Shown here piece by piece: positions 1 through 12,540 of a DNA stretch of 64,000 bases. The stretch covers positions 4,402,001 through 4,466,000 of the forward strand of contig JBAJFE010000005.1 in NCBI GenBank assembly GCA_037903355.1. The letters run 5' to 3'. The notes beneath the pieces are model-generated. The model saw only the letters and a program-made list of their open reading frames with translations, was not told the DNA's origin and searched no databases. The position numbers were made by a program, and so were the translations under genes. Within the stretch, counting starts at the first letter, position 1. Every line of letters begins with the position of its first letter. This stretch comes from Trichuris trichiura (taxonomy: Eukaryota > Nematoda > Enoplea > Trichinellida > Trichuridae).

Positions 1-711
1 GTTACTCTTTATTTTCATAGAAGTCAGCTTGGCTTTCTTTGAAAAGCAATTCTTTATTTGGCATCCACGGAGGGAATGCGTTCGTTCAAGTCTTTTTGTA
101 GCTCAAAAGTGGACTGCACTTGAAATTCATATTAGCGCATAATTTGCATACTGAGTATGTGTCCGAATAGTTTTCCTACGAGTGATCCTTTGGAAGAGCG
201 CACTCGTTTTTCAGCTACTGTATACCTGCGGTGATTTTCAGTTGTCGCGGCGAGTCGCAAAAAGCGTAGTTAACGTTTGAATATTCAAACGATAGTTTAC
301 CCGAACGAGTTAGCAATTGGACGTCGACCAAATGGGAAACATTCGATCGGTGTCCACTTGAGAGTACGTCACGAAGAGCACTTGTTTCGATCGTTTTTTT
401 CGCCAAAGACCATAGTTACAAGCGCCCTTCGTGCTTAGAAGGTTTTTTTGTACAGTTTGATAAGCTTGTTGTTCACCCGTAAGCCGCTTGTGTTACAACA
501 ATAAAAACAGAACCATGTGCACAATCTTGAAGGTTATCTTGGATAAGGTGTTTGTGCCTTCCGTTATCTGCTTTTTCGGAATGTTTTCGATTTGCTAACG
601 ATAAGAAGCAGTTGACGAACGAGTGCTTTTGCGCGCAGCAGCTTTTGTTCGCCTAAGCGTTAATTTTTCACGCGACGTTGACTCGTTATCGAACGAAGTT
701 TTGGTTTTTAG
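1..711. other. non-coding, probably PKG intron or 5' region
   Basis: No convincing coding exon is seen on either strand. The stretch ends in a pyrimidine-rich TTTTTAG acceptor at 705-711, just before the first recognised PKG exon, so at least its right end is intron. The amino-terminal dimerisation segment expected for a PKG is not visible here and probably lies left of the window. Confidence 0.5.
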
Positions 712-3700
712 TCGGAATGCGACAAGCTTCGTTCCGTATTGGACTTGAAGGTGACCGAATCGCCGGCAAAGGGCAAAAGCAGCGACGAGTTGCGCGCTGA
801 ATTGCAAAAGGATGCTTCAATGCTTGGTCAAACGGTCAACGTGAAGAAGCAAGGCGTTTCTGCCGAGCCAATTCCTTACAGCAAGGAGAGCAAAGTGTCG
901 CTAAGTCATTTCACCAAAAGCCCACCGTAGGAGGAAGTACCTTTCCGCCAATATTCTATTTCATTATTTGTCTTGTTTCAGGGCGAAACACTTGATACGG
1001 AACGCAATATTGCAAAACGACTTCCTTCGTCACTTGGATCGCGAGCAGGTTTCCGAAATGGTCGAATGCGCTTATGAGCGGGACGTCGACGCCAATCAGT
1101 TCGTCATCCAGGAAGGAACTGCCGGTACCCATCTGTACGTAGCGGCCGGTAAGCTTTTCTTTGCTAATGTGCCACCACTTTCCGAGGTGAACGACGATCA
1201 GCCAATGAGTCACGCAGTGTCTCTTTATTTACCAAGTTGTTCTGTCTCCTTCTTTGCGGACGGCTGGCTTAGGCAACAAGCAGTCGACAAGTCCGCCTAT
1301 GCTGGCTTCTTCTCATCCTTTCCGTTTCGTTTCAGCCGGCGAACTGCAAGTGAGCAAAGGGAGCAAAGTGCTTGGTCGTATGGGACCCGGCAAAGTGTTC
1401 GGCGAGCTCGCCCTGCTGTACAACTGTACCCGAACAGCGTCAGTGAAAGGTTGACAAGATATAAGCTATTTTGCAAAAAAAAGCAGAAATCTGAATTGGC
1501 GTTTCTCTGTAGCTCTTTCTCCGGTGAAGCTGTGGGTACTTGACCGTGCCGTATTCCAAATGATAACCATGCGTCTCGGGTTGCAACGCCACGAAATGCT
1601 GATGGATTTCCTCCGCGAAGTCCCGTTGTTCAAAACGTTGACCGAGGATAGAATAAGCAAACTGGCCGATTCTATGGATCTCGTAGGCTATTGCTGTTAA
1701 AGGCTTTAGGCTTATTAGCTTTTTTGTCTTTTTCAGGACTACTTTGCCGAAGGGACTTACATAGTCCGTGAAGGCGAAAAGGGCGACCTCTTTTTCATCA
1801 TCAGCTCAGGTCAAGTAAGTTTGTTGGGAAGCGTTGACACCGGTTAGCTGCTACCATTGGTATTTAAACTGCAGGTTCGGGTGACCCAACTGATCGAAGG
1901 CTTCGATGAACCGCAGGAAGTGCGCATATTGCACAAGGGTGACTTTTTTGGAGAGAAGGCGTTGCTTGGGTAGAGAGCTGTCAATTGAAGTAGGCCACTT
2001 CTTACTTCTTTTTCGCGTATAGAGACGAGGTGCGAACCGCCTCCGTAATTGCCGCCGATGCAGTTGAAGTTCTCACTTTGGATCAAGAGTAAGTTATCCA
2101 AAAGAAAAGCGATTGCCGCTTTTCATTATTCTTCGATGACACAGATCATTTCGAAAGTTGATCGGTGACTTAGAAGAGCTAAAGAAAGACTACGGCGATG
2201 AAAAACGCGGTGCTCGAAGGTGGTCATTTAATAGTTCATTTTTTAAAAATATGGCTCACTTTTATTGTCTCGTTACAGGATCGCCGAAAAGCGCGCTTCG
2301 ATGGGCGAAGGGTAGGCTTTGAATGTCATTCGTTCAGCGTTACCAAAATCATAAGGCTGTTGCTTAAGAGTTGGACCAGGCAAAGCAACGAAGGTTGAAT
2401 TGGAAAAGGAAATGATCGAATTGGAAATATCCCATTTACGGTCGGTGGCAACATTGGGTGTTGGCGGCTTTGGTCGAGTCGAGTTGGTAATTGATTGATT
2501 TTGCTTTTTTTGCCCAAGTAGACGAGTTGGCAGTTGTAATCGTAACGGTTGCTTTCAGGTGTTCGTTATCAAAGATCCGACAAAAACGTATGCCTTGAAA
2601 GCGATGAAAAAGAAGCACATTATTGACACAAGGCAGCAGGAGCACATTTTCAACGAGCGCAATTTGATGTTCGAGTTCAGGTCACCGTACGTGGTCAGGT
2701 AGGCTATTTTGCCGATAATAACATGGTGTTACGACATGTGACGCTACTAATACCTTTTCTTTTGAATACAAGTTAAAGGCCGTATCAGAGAAGCGGTTTA
2801 ACGAAAGTAAAAGTGCTGTTTTGCAAAGGTTTAGATGTAATCCCGAAAAAGAACAGAATCAATAGCATAAATACGTCAAAACGAGAAAAAAGAGTTGTCT
2901 TTGCTCTTCTAACGAGACATTTATGCTTAGCGTTTTAATGGTAACGTAGGCGAGTATGAGATGGCAATTCAGGTTTATCACCGCGTGATCGGTAGTAAAT
3001 TGGTGCTTTTCTAAGAGGCCCACTTCAGCCTGAATCTTTTGTTGCAGTTTTACGGTTTAATTAATTCCAATGGACGGGTTTTGTGGCATCACTTTTCTTT
3101 TGGCTTTTTATATAATGCGTTCTGTTGTCGTCGCTCATAGGCTTCGAGGATTTTCCTTAAAGATGAATGGTAAAGTTAGTTTCCGTTCATGTCGCCTAAA
3201 AAGGCTTTTTAGCTTTTCGAGAAAATTAATAACTGTTTCTCTTCTTTCTTTTGAAATTAGCTTCAAGTTCTGCCGCTAGTTTACGTGCAAGCATTAGCGT
3301 TTTCAACTGCCGGCTGGTTTGACAATACTTACTCGAAAGATGGGTGTTTGTACAGCATTACCGCGTTTCAGCGAGGCATAGTCGGCAGTCTTTGATCTAT
3401 GCGGTAGTTGGCACGTTTTTCTTTCATGATGGCCCATTTATAGTATCTGTCCGATTTCAAACTTTGTGCCTACGCGTAACTATTCGGCTCGAGCAGCGTT
3501 AAGTAGTGTTATCGCCAAACCATCAATGTATCGGAGCTGTGATTCAACTCTGTTTTTGAAAGTGAAAGTTTTTAAAAATTAGTCACCGACTGCTTCAAGT
3601 TCCAATCGTTCCGTTACCTGTGGTATATCCATGAGCGGTTGTTGAAGTTCTTTGGTATTCCGAACCTTCTATTATTTAGCAAACTGTTAAGCATCTTTTT

Positions 3701-6609
3701 TATTGCACACTTTAAGCAGAGCAGGTATCTTCATTAACGTTAACCAGTTTTCATATATCGATTGCTCTGTGTTCAACTGCCATTGGCATTTCGTTTTTTT
3801 TAATGTTAAGCTCTTCTCTCGACGGCTTTATGTGCTTCTGGCGATGCTTTTTGAGCAGCCCAAAAATGGTAATGTTCAGTAGGGTAGTTTACAAAAGGAA
3901 TTCAGTTGAGCTGTTGTAACTGTTGAAGTAAGGAAGTTTAACTGCCGATCATTGTGTTGGGATTTTTCTTTTTCGAAAAATATTTTCGCTATTACTAGGC
4001 TAGGACAAAAAGGCGTTAGCTTCGATGAACAATTTGAAGGGTCATTCATTTTGGAAAGTCTTTTTCCCGAAGAGAAGCGCATGTGCTTGTTTTCTAAAAG
4101 TGATTTTTCGAAACAAACAACCGGACAGGCGTTTTCAATCAATAGAAAAGTTGCGTTACGATGGAAGCATAGATTTTATTGAGACAGACATTCCGTAAAG
4201 TGACTGTAAATTTCATCGTACTCCGAATTGTCAGCTGCGACATTTTTTCCCAACGTTTACTGCTATTGGTTGGCAGTAGTGGTCGAAACTGTGTTGTAAT
4301 CTTTTTTTTGAAGAATGATCTGTAAAGTGTTACTTTTTAGAAGGCATATACACTCAGTATGTAACTTCTCTTGATTCATTGTCATTGAAGGTCCAACGCC
4401 GTTCAGTCTTCCTGATCTACGACGTTGGCACCTTTGGTTTACGTTGCAAGGGTTATGCAGTAGGTGAAGCAGATCTGAGTCCTGCGGAACATTAGCAATG
4501 CTTCATTGATTGTTGCTGTTGTTCGCTCGACTAATTGATCAGATGTCTTCCATTAAGATCTTTTTTAGTTTTTTACTACTATTGCAGTCAGACGCATTGA
4601 GGAGAGCTGCCATTTGGTTCAGCTGGTCATCTAATAATACGCATCGTGTTTTTGTGCGTTGTTTAATAGCTTTACGATGACGTAAGCTTTAATTTACGTA
4701 CCATATTCATCAGGAAATTTTTTTGTAATGACGTAAGTAGTTGTTAGAGATTTGTTTTTTCTTTGAGAAGTCCTTTTTCTTTTCGATCGACTCTACGAAT
4801 TTATGAGCTGCAGTTAAATGCGGCTAAAATTTGACAAGGAAACTGCAGTTGCAACAGCACAGACAGTCACTGACATCTGCCGTTATTGCTTCGTCGTGTT
4901 GGTTCGTTGCAAGTGACTCAAAGTTCACGCAACCAACTTCAGCGATATTCCAAATTTTTAAGTTTTCCTGTTAGTGCACTGTTCAGAGCGCTTTGTCAGA
5001 GGTACTCTGTCAGAGGTACATTGGGGTATTCTCCAGCACTGTTCGTTTTAATAGGCAAAACCTGAATTCGTTTTATTATGATTCGACGGGCAGTTACAAG
5101 TTTTATTTGATTTTTGAACGCATAGAAGATGGGTTTGCGTTGTGTGTCTGAAAGTTGAAATAGCGAAAGTCGCATTATGACCGTCCGATGTTTTGAATTT
5201 CTGTCTTTCGATATTTCGAGTTTCGGTTTAATGACCTCGGCCGGTAGAAGCTCTATGCCGATTGGCTCCGCAGCAAGAATAGGCAGCTTACACTGTAGGA
5301 AGAGCGCGCAGGCAAATAAAAGTGGAAATCAATCACGCCAGCATCTCAAAGGTGTTACATTTCATCGCTTCAGAAATGAACAAAAGCTGTCACTTTAAAT
5401 GGATGCGATCAATAACTGTTCAAGTTCGCTCTTCTGTGACTGTACGTCATTTTGGATAAAGTTGTTGCGAAAGATTTATACTACATGTCACGTTCGTGAA
5501 TTCAGTAGGAGGGACATAAGGTCATCTGTCGATGTTCCCACTGAACTGCCATCAAAAATTACTCAACCAACTTGTTTGTCGATAATCGTATTTGTTAAGT
5601 GTTACATCCTCTTTTTAGACTATACAAGACATTCAGGGATAGAAAATATGTTTACATGCTGTTGGAAGCGTGTCTTGGCGGGGAACTTTGGACCCTTTTG
5701 CGGGACAGGTACGTTTTCGTTAACCCCCTTTGGTAAAGCGCAAATTTTTGTTCCTTTAAAAAGAGGCCATTTCGACGAGAACACGGCGCGATTTTTCGTC
5801 GCATGCGTCGTCGAAGCGCTTGAATATTTGCACAAAAGACTGGTTATTTATCGCGATTTGAAACCTGAAAATTGCCTGCTCGACGCAACCGGGCACCTGA
5901 AAATTGTGGACTTTGGATTCGCCAAGCGATTGCATCCCGGTCGCAAAACGTGGACATTCTGCGGAACGCCCGAATACGTAGCGCCGGAGATCATTCTCAA
6001 CAAGGGACACGACCATTCGGCCGACTTTTGGGCGTTGGGAATTTTCATATGCGAGCTATTGATGGGCAGGTAGTAATGATTGAAATTCTCGCCTCCGAGA
6101 AAGCGGGATGCCTTTTTTTTCTTTTTTAGGCCACCCTTCCAAGCGTCAGACCCTATGAAAACGTATACTTTGATTTTAAAAGGCGTTGACGCTTTGGACA
6201 TCCCTAATCGACGAATTGGCAAAACAGCTACGAGTCTTGTCAAGAAGCTTTGCCGGGATAATCCTGCGGAAAGGCTTGGTTGTCAATCCGGCGGCTTTGA
6301 CGATCTTCGCAAGCATAGGTGACACGCTTATTTCATCTTCGTTGCGGTGTATTTATTCAGCAACATGTTGGCATTTTATTTTAGGTGGTTCTCAGGTTTC
6401 GACTGGGAGGGTCTGCGTAATAGAATGCTTCCACCGCCAATTGTGCCTAAGGTAAGTACAGCGCCCTTTTCTTTCCGTCTCTTTGATAGCAATGAGATGG
6501 GTAACTTTTTTAGATCAACGGCCCATCTGATGTGAGCAACTTTGACCACTACCCATCCGATTACGACATCCCGCCGGATGAGTTGTCCGGGTGGGACGAA
6601 GGGTTCTGA
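712..6609 (+). CDS. cGMP-dependent protein kinase (PKG), 5' end outside window
   Basis: Cytosolic serine/threonine kinase of the AGC group, activated by cGMP binding. Sixteen exons can be joined in frame, about 672 codons: 712-926, 982-1148, 1336-1449, 1513-1682, 1737-1814, 1875-1969, 2023-2088, about 2145-2219, 2279-2311, about 2369-2486, 2559-2698, 5619-5708, 5764-6069, 6130-6318, 6385-6451, 6514-6609. Exons 2-4 carry cyclic-nucleotide domain A ([16 protein letters not shown]) and exons 4-8 domain B (FGEKALLG then DEVRTASV). The kinase domain has the glycine loop [12 protein letters not shown], lysine in YALKAMKK, catalytic [15 protein letters not shown], and [12 protein letters not shown]. 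The end, SGWDEGF then TGA, matches the acidic tail of animal PKGs. Splice edges near 2145 and 2369 are uncertain by a few bases. The first exon enters in an open frame after an acceptor, so upstream coding exons are missing. Animal PKG1/foraging/EGL-4 proteins are the nearest family by my recollection. Confidence 0.95.
2699..5618 (+). other. large intron of the PKG gene
   Basis: This 2.9-kb intron separates the lysine-containing N-lobe exon from the exon starting [14 protein letters not shown]. The donor is AG|GTAGGC and the acceptor CTTTTTAG. All other PKG introns seen are below 200 bases, so this one is exceptional. I see no transposon, RNA gene or alternative exon in it. A small direct repeat, GTCAGAGGTAC, occurs twice near 4997-5020. 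Confidence 0.8.
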
Positions 6610-9314
6610 GGAAATGCGACAGTACTGAAGGAACCTTTCAGTGCCAATTTATTAAGGTCAAACTGGTGCCTCTGTCGTCTTGTCCTCCGTTATTCTTCCT
6701 TCCTTTGGGACGGTTGCTCATTTCTGGGCGATTTTTCATATCACCTGTTGCTCGTAAGCCGTGCGCCCCAACAGTGCGCATATTTTAGTTGCTGGTCATT
6801 CCTTAGCCTACCGTGCTCTCTCTCTCTCGTATGGTTAATCACTTGAAAACGTGCTTGTTTTTTCATCACGAAGTTGTTTCTACAAAATTTATATGTAAAC
6901 GAATCTTTGGCCAACAGGAACCGTGTTGCCTTGAAAGCCGTTCTTTATTCTGCGACCTTCTTAGCGTGTTTTCTCATTTGATTCATCTACTCTGTTCGTT
7001 CGTTCCTTACAGTTCCGGGATGTTTTTCCCAAGCGCTAACTCGGTTTTCTTGGCTGCATTTTGTCGTTGTTATCGTCTCTACCTTGACCCGAGCGGCTGC
7101 CTTTTCACAAAAGAAAGCAGGTCGTTTTCTCTTGGGCAATGGTCAAAGTTGAAACCTTGTTAACTCGGTGTTGCCTCGCTGAGCGAGACCGCTCAATTTT
7201 TATGTTTTTGGAAGCGAAACTTTCTTCCAGAATGTTTCACCATAACGGAGCCAGAGTCTCCGTCTCTTTCTTTGGTAGTGCGCAGTAAAGCGACACTTCT
7301 CGTTTTGGCTCTACTAGGAACTATTATCTACGTTGTCATTATGCAAACCTTACTGAGCTAATATATTATGCTGCTTGAGTGATAAGCGCATCGACTACAT
7401 ACATTTTTAGCTGAAGTGTGGTTATGCAAATCCTTGTTCGAACCTTAAAGCGCTATTATGCATAGTTGTTTTTAACCACGTCTTTGTTAAAAAGTGAAAT
7501 CTGACTGAACCCGTAAAGAATAGTATAATGTTTAATGGTTCCGTCTCTTCTCCTTAAAGTACAGCTAACCAAATGTAGATAAAATTGGCTGATAAAACAA
7601 CCTCGCTTCGAAAATGATCATTTCATTGCGAGAAATCGCTGTTAATTCGGTAGAGCATTTCGAGAGGTTAAACAAAGAGAAATATTATTATCACCCAATG
7701 AACGGTTTTCTACAATCATCGCTGTACAGTGAAACCGTTGCAACAATGTTGAACAGAAGAACGAAGCTATTTCAGCAGCTGCATTGGAGCGTCGTCAACC
7801 GCAGTGGCATTTCCACGCTCCAGAAGATAAAGTTTAGCAATTTTTTAAAATACTTTTTTGAATCACTGCTCGTAATCGCGCATTCTAATTCAAGTTATGA
7901 GTTCTCTGCTCTGCGTGTACGCAAAAGTAACGCTTATTGGCAGTCGCACTCGCATCTTTTTGCGTGAAATGTAAGCACAAATTGTGATTGCGCGACAGCT
8001 TTTCTGCAGTTCCGTTTATGATGAGCAAATCAAATAATTGTTTACAAAAACAATAGTGGAGCATAAGTCACTCCAACTGAAAGTGTCATTTGTAAAGGAA
8101 ATCGTCTGTTCAATGAAGTGAAGAAATAACAATGCCAATATTTGTATGCTTTATTTGTAGGTTAAATTTTTTATGTGACAGATATGTGCATTATGGATAG
8201 AACTAAGCAGTAGATAGCTGCTTAGATATTATTCGAAATTTGACTGTTGATTGCTGACGAAGGGACTGCATAGACAAAGCGCTCGTTTACATGTTGTATC
8301 TACTTAGAAGAGAACAACACATTGCACCTTACGACAATCCCGAAAGTAAAGTACGTACTATCATACTTTGTCATTCTGCTCATGTTAAAATATGGCAATA
8401 TCCGCCTGTGCATCATTTTTTTCATATGGTCGAGAAAATTGTAAGGTTATATTTATCATCTACGCTTACTTTAAGTACTATTACGTTTTAACAGTATGAT
8501 ACTCAGTTTGCTTCACTTCGTTTTTTAGTCTTCGTTTGTCGCAGAGCTCAGCGGTGAAGTACAGCTTGATATTTTAGCTTTGCTGAAAAAATGTGACTAT
8601 TTAGGCGAAATGTCTTCGCAATATTTCATATTTTTTCAGTGCAGTGACAGAATGAAGAAAACGCTGCTGCAAAGTCGACCAATTCATTCTTCATTTCAAT
8701 GAATGTTATACCGAAAGTTTTACGAATCTATTAATTATGGCGAAACGACAAAGTGCGTGTGATTCATTGTTGCAAAAGGGGGGCAAGAGTAGGTTTAATT
8801 TCATTAATACCGACGCTCTCGAATACAAAGTGAGTAAACTATTTTTCCTTCATCGCATGTTTGAAATTTTTTTCAGAACGATTACACAATTACAGTTAGC
8901 GCTAATGTGTAAATCTTTTTGTAAAAGTGATACGTTGTAAACGTAAAAGATGGTAACAGCTTTTGCGTGACTAGAAATGAAAGGAATTCTTGGGGAACTA
9001 AGATTACCATATCCACTAATGCATTCGCAGGTACCATCGATTCTAGCCGATTTTTCCCTTATTACGCTACCCTTTGAGTGTTTTAATATTAGTTAATATT
9101 TATTTTTGAAAACACTGCTTTTGTGGCCCTAGTTATTTTAGGTTAACATTGCCAATACGAAAGCACAACAACTGTTTATTGAATGGAAAAAGATAACTGC
9201 CTTTTTATCAAACAAATCTCAAATATGTATAAGAAGGCATTATGAAGAGGGCACATCCCATTTTTCTATTTTACAAGGCAATGCTTTGCCGTAGAGTCAA
9301 GATAATCTGAGGGA
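6610..9314. other. PKG 3' region and intergenic DNA, nothing recognised
   Basis: The stretch holds the PKG 3' untranslated region of unknown length and AT-rich intergenic DNA. A 117-codon open frame at 7614-7967 (+) has no recognisable family, no splice context and ordinary local composition, so it is not called. No RNA gene or repeat was seen. Confidence 0.5.
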
Positions 9315-9839
9315 TCAAGTTATTGATAGACAGACAGACTTGGACGGCGAGCTGTCGTCGCTATCTAGAGTATATTTTCTTTCTTGAAAGCATAGATCAG
9401 CCGTCTGGAATTCTTCATCCAAGCCGGGACAGTTGCGAATTTCTTTGGGTACTTTATTAGTATCCTCTCCTCCTATCTGTTGTAAGTATCTTTCCAGCAG
9501 AGGATGTGGAGTTTTTGCAGGCATCTGAAGTTTCGGCGGCTCAATGAGACGCTTGAAATCGGCCTCTTCATGCTTGTGTATCAAATGCCAATCGCAGCGA
9601 TTCAGTTCTTTGGTGAACAAGTAGACTCCATGCGGTTTCCCTCTAAGCACCCAATCGGCCCACATTTTCCCCTGCATTAACCAACGATCCATTTCGGGTT
9701 CCACTTTCCTAACCACGCAGTAGCTAGGTTCCTTTGACCACCGACGTCGCCAAATACCTTTCGTTACCATTCGCCCAACGCCGAAGTCACGAAGTTGAGC
9801 AAGAATTTCAAACAAGTATTTACCTTCGGCTAATATGTC
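9315..9839 (-). CDS. mrps34: mitochondrial ribosomal protein S34, last exon
   Basis: Small-subunit mitochondrial ribosome protein. Reading begins after an AACTAG acceptor at about 9840 and runs without a break to TGA at 9315-9317, about 174 codons. Visible family features are LRDFGVGRMVTKGIW, then a WADWVLRG segment and DWHLIHKHEEADF, which parallel LPLFGLGRLVTRKSW and DWRLVPKHEEEAF in vertebrate MRPS34. The frame is open leftwards only to the in-frame TAG of the acceptor, so an upstream exon with the start codon must exist. A candidate lies near 9900-10030, but its phase does not join cleanly, so I leave it out. The gene ends facing the PKG 3' end and starts towards the H2A gene. Confidence 0.85.
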   Translation of the reverse strand, partial: DILAEGKYLFEILAQLRDFGVGRMVTKGIWRRRWSKEPSYCVVRKVEPEMDRWLMQGKMWADWVLRGKPHGVYLFTKELNRCDWHLIHKHEEADFKRLIEPPKLQMPAKTPHPLLERYLQQIGGEDTNKVPKEIRNCPGLDEEFQTADLCFQERKYTLDSDDSSPSKSVCLSIT

Positions 9840-10442
9840 CTAGTTACCAATAAACTTGATTGGCATATCTTTAACTACCCGAAACACTCAAAATTAACAA
9901 TTTTGACGGGATTTCATTTGTACCGTAGGCGTAGTACCTGAGCACATTTACGCGTTGGTTTTTTCTTCCGACGTGGCTTTTTGGGCTTGAAACTTCGTCG
10001 TCAAAAATTTGCTGGGTAAGCGGTTTATTTTTTTTTTTGTTTCAACCCTTCGGTTTACATGCACCATGTTTGGTCTAAATCAGCGTTGCTTCTAATTAAC
10101 TGATGAAATAGGTGCTTAAACAAAGTTGCTATAAATGTGACCACAAGTGGGTTATATATTGCTTCGGTTGTCTTCACTACGCCGGTGGTTTTGCTGTAGC
10201 GCTGCACTGCTTTTACATCATGGCACCAAGTAAGCTGTCCGACGATCAGTTTAATGTCCAAGCTGGAAGATCATATTTTATTAGGCAGCATCATGAAGTA
10301 TTGCGCTCAATAGTTCACAAAATTTTCAAAAAGCGACTGCTTAAATGTCTGTTAACTAAAGACGACTGCATGTAACGCTATCGGAAAGCGAATATAGTTT
10401 GTATTATTGTTCATTACACCTTAGGGCTGGAAAATATCGTTT
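9840..10442. other. MRPS34 5' region and H2A 3' flank
   Basis: It should contain the MRPS34 promoter and first exon, which I could not place. The rightmost 60 bases (about 10380-10442) match the 3' flank of the second H2A gene at 62082-62150 in inverted orientation, so the H2A duplication extends at least this far. Confidence 0.5.
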
Positions 10443-10832
10443 TTAATCCTTCTTCGGCGTGGTCTTCACGTCCGTCTTCTTTGGCAGAAGGCTTGCTTGA
10501 ATGTTCGGCAGCACTCCGCCCTGGGCAATCGTGACACCACGCAGAAACTTGCTGAGCTCTTCGTCGTTTCTTATGGCCAACTGGAGATGACGGGGAATGA
10601 TTCTTGTCTTCTTGTTATCGCGCGCTGCGTTGCCTGCCAATTCCAATACTTCAGCCGTGAGATATTCTATAACTGCGGCCAAATAAACAGGCGCGCCAGC
10701 TCCGATTCTTTCCGCATAATTCCCTCTGCGAAGAAGTCGGTGGATACGACCAACCGGAAACTGTAAGCCAGCCCTGCTGCTGCGACTCTTTGACTTTCCC
10801 TTGACCTTACCACCTTTGCCTCTTCCGGTCAT
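10443..10832 (-). CDS. histone H2A, copy 1
   Basis: Core nucleosome histone of 129 residues, intronless. The start [20 protein letters not shown] is chosen because it is the family start. The frame is also open upstream, but that part ([14 protein letters not shown]) is not histone-like and falls in the repeated leader. The histone fold is complete: [52 protein letters not shown] and GGVLPNIQ. There is no SQ(E/D) tail, so this is canonical H2A rather than H2A.X. The encoded protein is identical to that at 61692-62081, and the nucleotide differences seen are silent. No obvious histone 3' stem-loop was spotted after the stop. Confidence 0.97.
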   Translation of the reverse strand: MTGRGKGGKVKGKSKSRSSRAGLQFPVGRIHRLLRRGNYAERIGAGAPVYLAAVIEYLTAEVLELAGNAARDNKKTRIIPRHLQLAIRNDEELSKFLRGVTIAQGGVLPNIQASLLPKKTDVKTTPKKD

Positions 10833-10862
10833 ATCGTCCAAAAAAACCTTTAAACAAATATC

Positions 10863-10937
10863 AAATATCTTCAAGAAATATCTTCAGACAAATATCTTCA
10901 AGAAATATCTTCAGACAAATATCTTCAAGAAATACAG
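10863..10937. repeat. 27-bp tandem repeat in H2A copy 1 leader
   Basis: A 27-base unit built on AAATATCTTCAAGAAATATC begins at 10863, 10890 and 10917, giving about 2.7 copies just upstream of the H2A start. The second H2A locus has only one partial unit (around 61630-61652), so the array grew after the duplication. Confidence 0.85.
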
Positions 10938-11060
10938 TATCTTTTTTGATTAGCAAGGTCAGTGTCATTCTGTCGGCGAGAACGAACTTATAGAGACATG
11001 TGACGGCATTTTACTTTCATCTGTAAGTTCACGAGAGTAATTGTTGATGCTTGGATGCGA
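10938..11060 (-). promoter_or_regulatory. H2A copy 1 upstream region, shared with copy 2
   Basis: About 110 bases here match 61515-61625 in inverted orientation, including the stretches around TGACACTGACCTTGC and TCACATGTCTCTAT. Outside this block similarity fades. The shared block is the most likely promoter. No clear TATA box was identified. Confidence 0.55.
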
Positions 11061-11167
11061 TTTTTGTGGTCTTTTTTCATAGGGACGACTTTGTTTTTGC
11101 AATATTATTATGTACATTTTTGTGGCAATAGCATGAAAAAGCACTGAAAATTAATCTATACGTCGAA

Positions 11168-11200
<33 letters not shown>

Positions 11201-11201
11201 T
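11168..11201. repeat. (TAA)n microsatellite
   Basis: Eleven or so TAA units directly abut the left Penelope-type terminal repeat that begins TTCGAAAAACAGG. Confidence 0.95.
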
Positions 11202-11540
11202 TCGAAAAACAGGATGTCTTTTAACAGGCTTGAATAGTTTCATAGTAGATCTTCAGATTCACGGGTTTGGCCTGTTGGGTGTATCTGTAAGTAAACTTCA
11301 AAATGCCCTACCAACGGATGGATGAGCAAATTGTTAGAGAAATTACAGAACAAAAAGGGAGGACGGAGGGTTGTTCTGTAATTGTTCTTGTCCTGGTTGT
11401 TCTGTAATTGTTCTGTCCAACCAAGATTTGTTCTGTAATTTCTCTAACAATTTGCTCATCCATCCGTTGGTAGGACATTTTGAAGTTTACTTACAGATAC
11501 ACCCAACAGGCCAAACCCGTGAATCTGAAAATCTACTATG
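11202..11540. mobile_element. Penelope-type terminal repeats, inverted pair
   Basis: The left arm (11202-11352) and right arm (about 11429-11540) are near-perfect inverted copies. They include AAACTTCAAAATG, CTACCAACGGATGGATGAGC and the segment reading TTAGAGAAATTACAGAACAA. A short unique centre (about 11355-11428) separates them. No coding sequence remains. The same terminal sequence (family B here) recurs at 21490-21660 and 47535-47742. TAA arrays border both ends. Confidence 0.8.
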
Positions 11541-11542
11541 AA

Positions 11543-11629
<87 letters not shown>
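11541..11629. repeat. (TAA)n microsatellite
   Basis: About 29 uninterrupted AAT/TAA units adjoin the right arm of the inverted Penelope pair. Confidence 0.97.
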
Positions 11630-11689
11630 CGTATCCCCCTTTCGTTAGCCAGGGGTTACAATGGCTTGAGGGTGCCAATCCTAAGAATA

Positions 11690-12120
11690 AGTCACTACAG
11701 CAGTGATTCTCACGGTAGGGCATGCGTTCCACAGGGAGCTCTTTTAAAGTCCAGGGGACCCAAAATCACCAAGGGAACCGTTTTGGGGGACTTTTGAGCC
11801 GTGGAGCACATGCTCCATCTGGGCCAACGTGTCGAAGTTCATAGGAAAGTATGGCCTGCGGGTCACATATTGTCTCTTGCCTAAAGGGAAGCTGCATTCT
11901 GTTGCGCCCCGCAATTCTGATTGGCTGGAAAGGAGGAGGACTGGAAGGAGTTAGCTCGGAAGTGAGAACTTAAGTGTTCGATACACTATCCGGGAAACGC
12001 TTTCCCCACATAATTTTATGTAACATTATAACGTCCGGGCAACCCTCCGTCCTCCCTTCCAACCAATGAGCGCACTCGAAGTTGACTAATCAGAATTTGG
12101 GGGTTTAAACGCTCGGAAAC
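11690..12120. mobile_element. possible hAT-type repeat remnant
   Basis: It begins CAGTGATTCTCA, resembling the hAT ends elsewhere in this window, and contains ATTCTGATTGGCTGGAAAG, close to a segment of the hAT element at 18.3 kb. The right end and target duplication could not be placed. Confidence 0.35.
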
Positions 12121-12440
12121 GAGCACAGGATGGTCCTGGCGGCCGTGACCTTGAGAGACACTGCACTACAAGAACGCATGAAAACGAGCTGTGAGGAAGC
12201 TAATGTGTATAGGCCGTTATTGGATCACCGCCAATTGCATTATTTGCACTGGAAAAAAGCAATAATTTTCATTGTAAACAATGGGAAGTACCGTCTTTCA
12301 GAAGAGTTAATTTTCAAGAAATGGGGAAAAGATGATTTCAGACCTTTTTTTGTAGATGCAATTTCTTGGTACGGGACCGGGGAGTTTCATGTTAGGTTTC
12401 TTTTACGGAAAGTTTGTCCCGTTGGAAAATTTTAATTTTT

Positions 12441-12478
12441 CCGGAGCTTTCAGGTCAAACACGATCCGTCTTCAGCGG
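12441..12478 (-). ncRNA. hammerhead-like core in Penelope terminal repeat
   Basis: Reads CTGAAGA, then a short stem-loop, then TGAAAGC on the - strand. It is the mirror of 12503-12540. The stem here is weakened by a GGATC/GACCT pairing. Confidence 0.4.
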
Positions 12479-12502
12479 TATTAAACGATACATCATTTAA
12501 TA

Positions 12503-12540
12503 CCGCTGAAGACGGGTCGTGTTTGACCCGAAAGCTCCGG
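12503..12540 (+). ncRNA. hammerhead-like core in Penelope terminal repeat
   Basis: CTGAAGAC followed by stem GGGTC-loop-GACCC and then GAAAGC. The order CUGANGA, stem II, GAAA matches the conserved core of hammerhead ribozymes, which are known in Penelope-like elements. Stems I and III could not be shown. Confidence 0.45.

Noticed and set aside
7614..7967. 117-codon open frame after the PKG gene
   Set aside because: No recognisable motif, no splice context and no conservation evidence in the window.
9880..10030. Upstream MRPS34 exon candidate with KPLTQQIFDDEV
   Set aside because: It ends at a plausible donor but does not join the recognised exon in phase.
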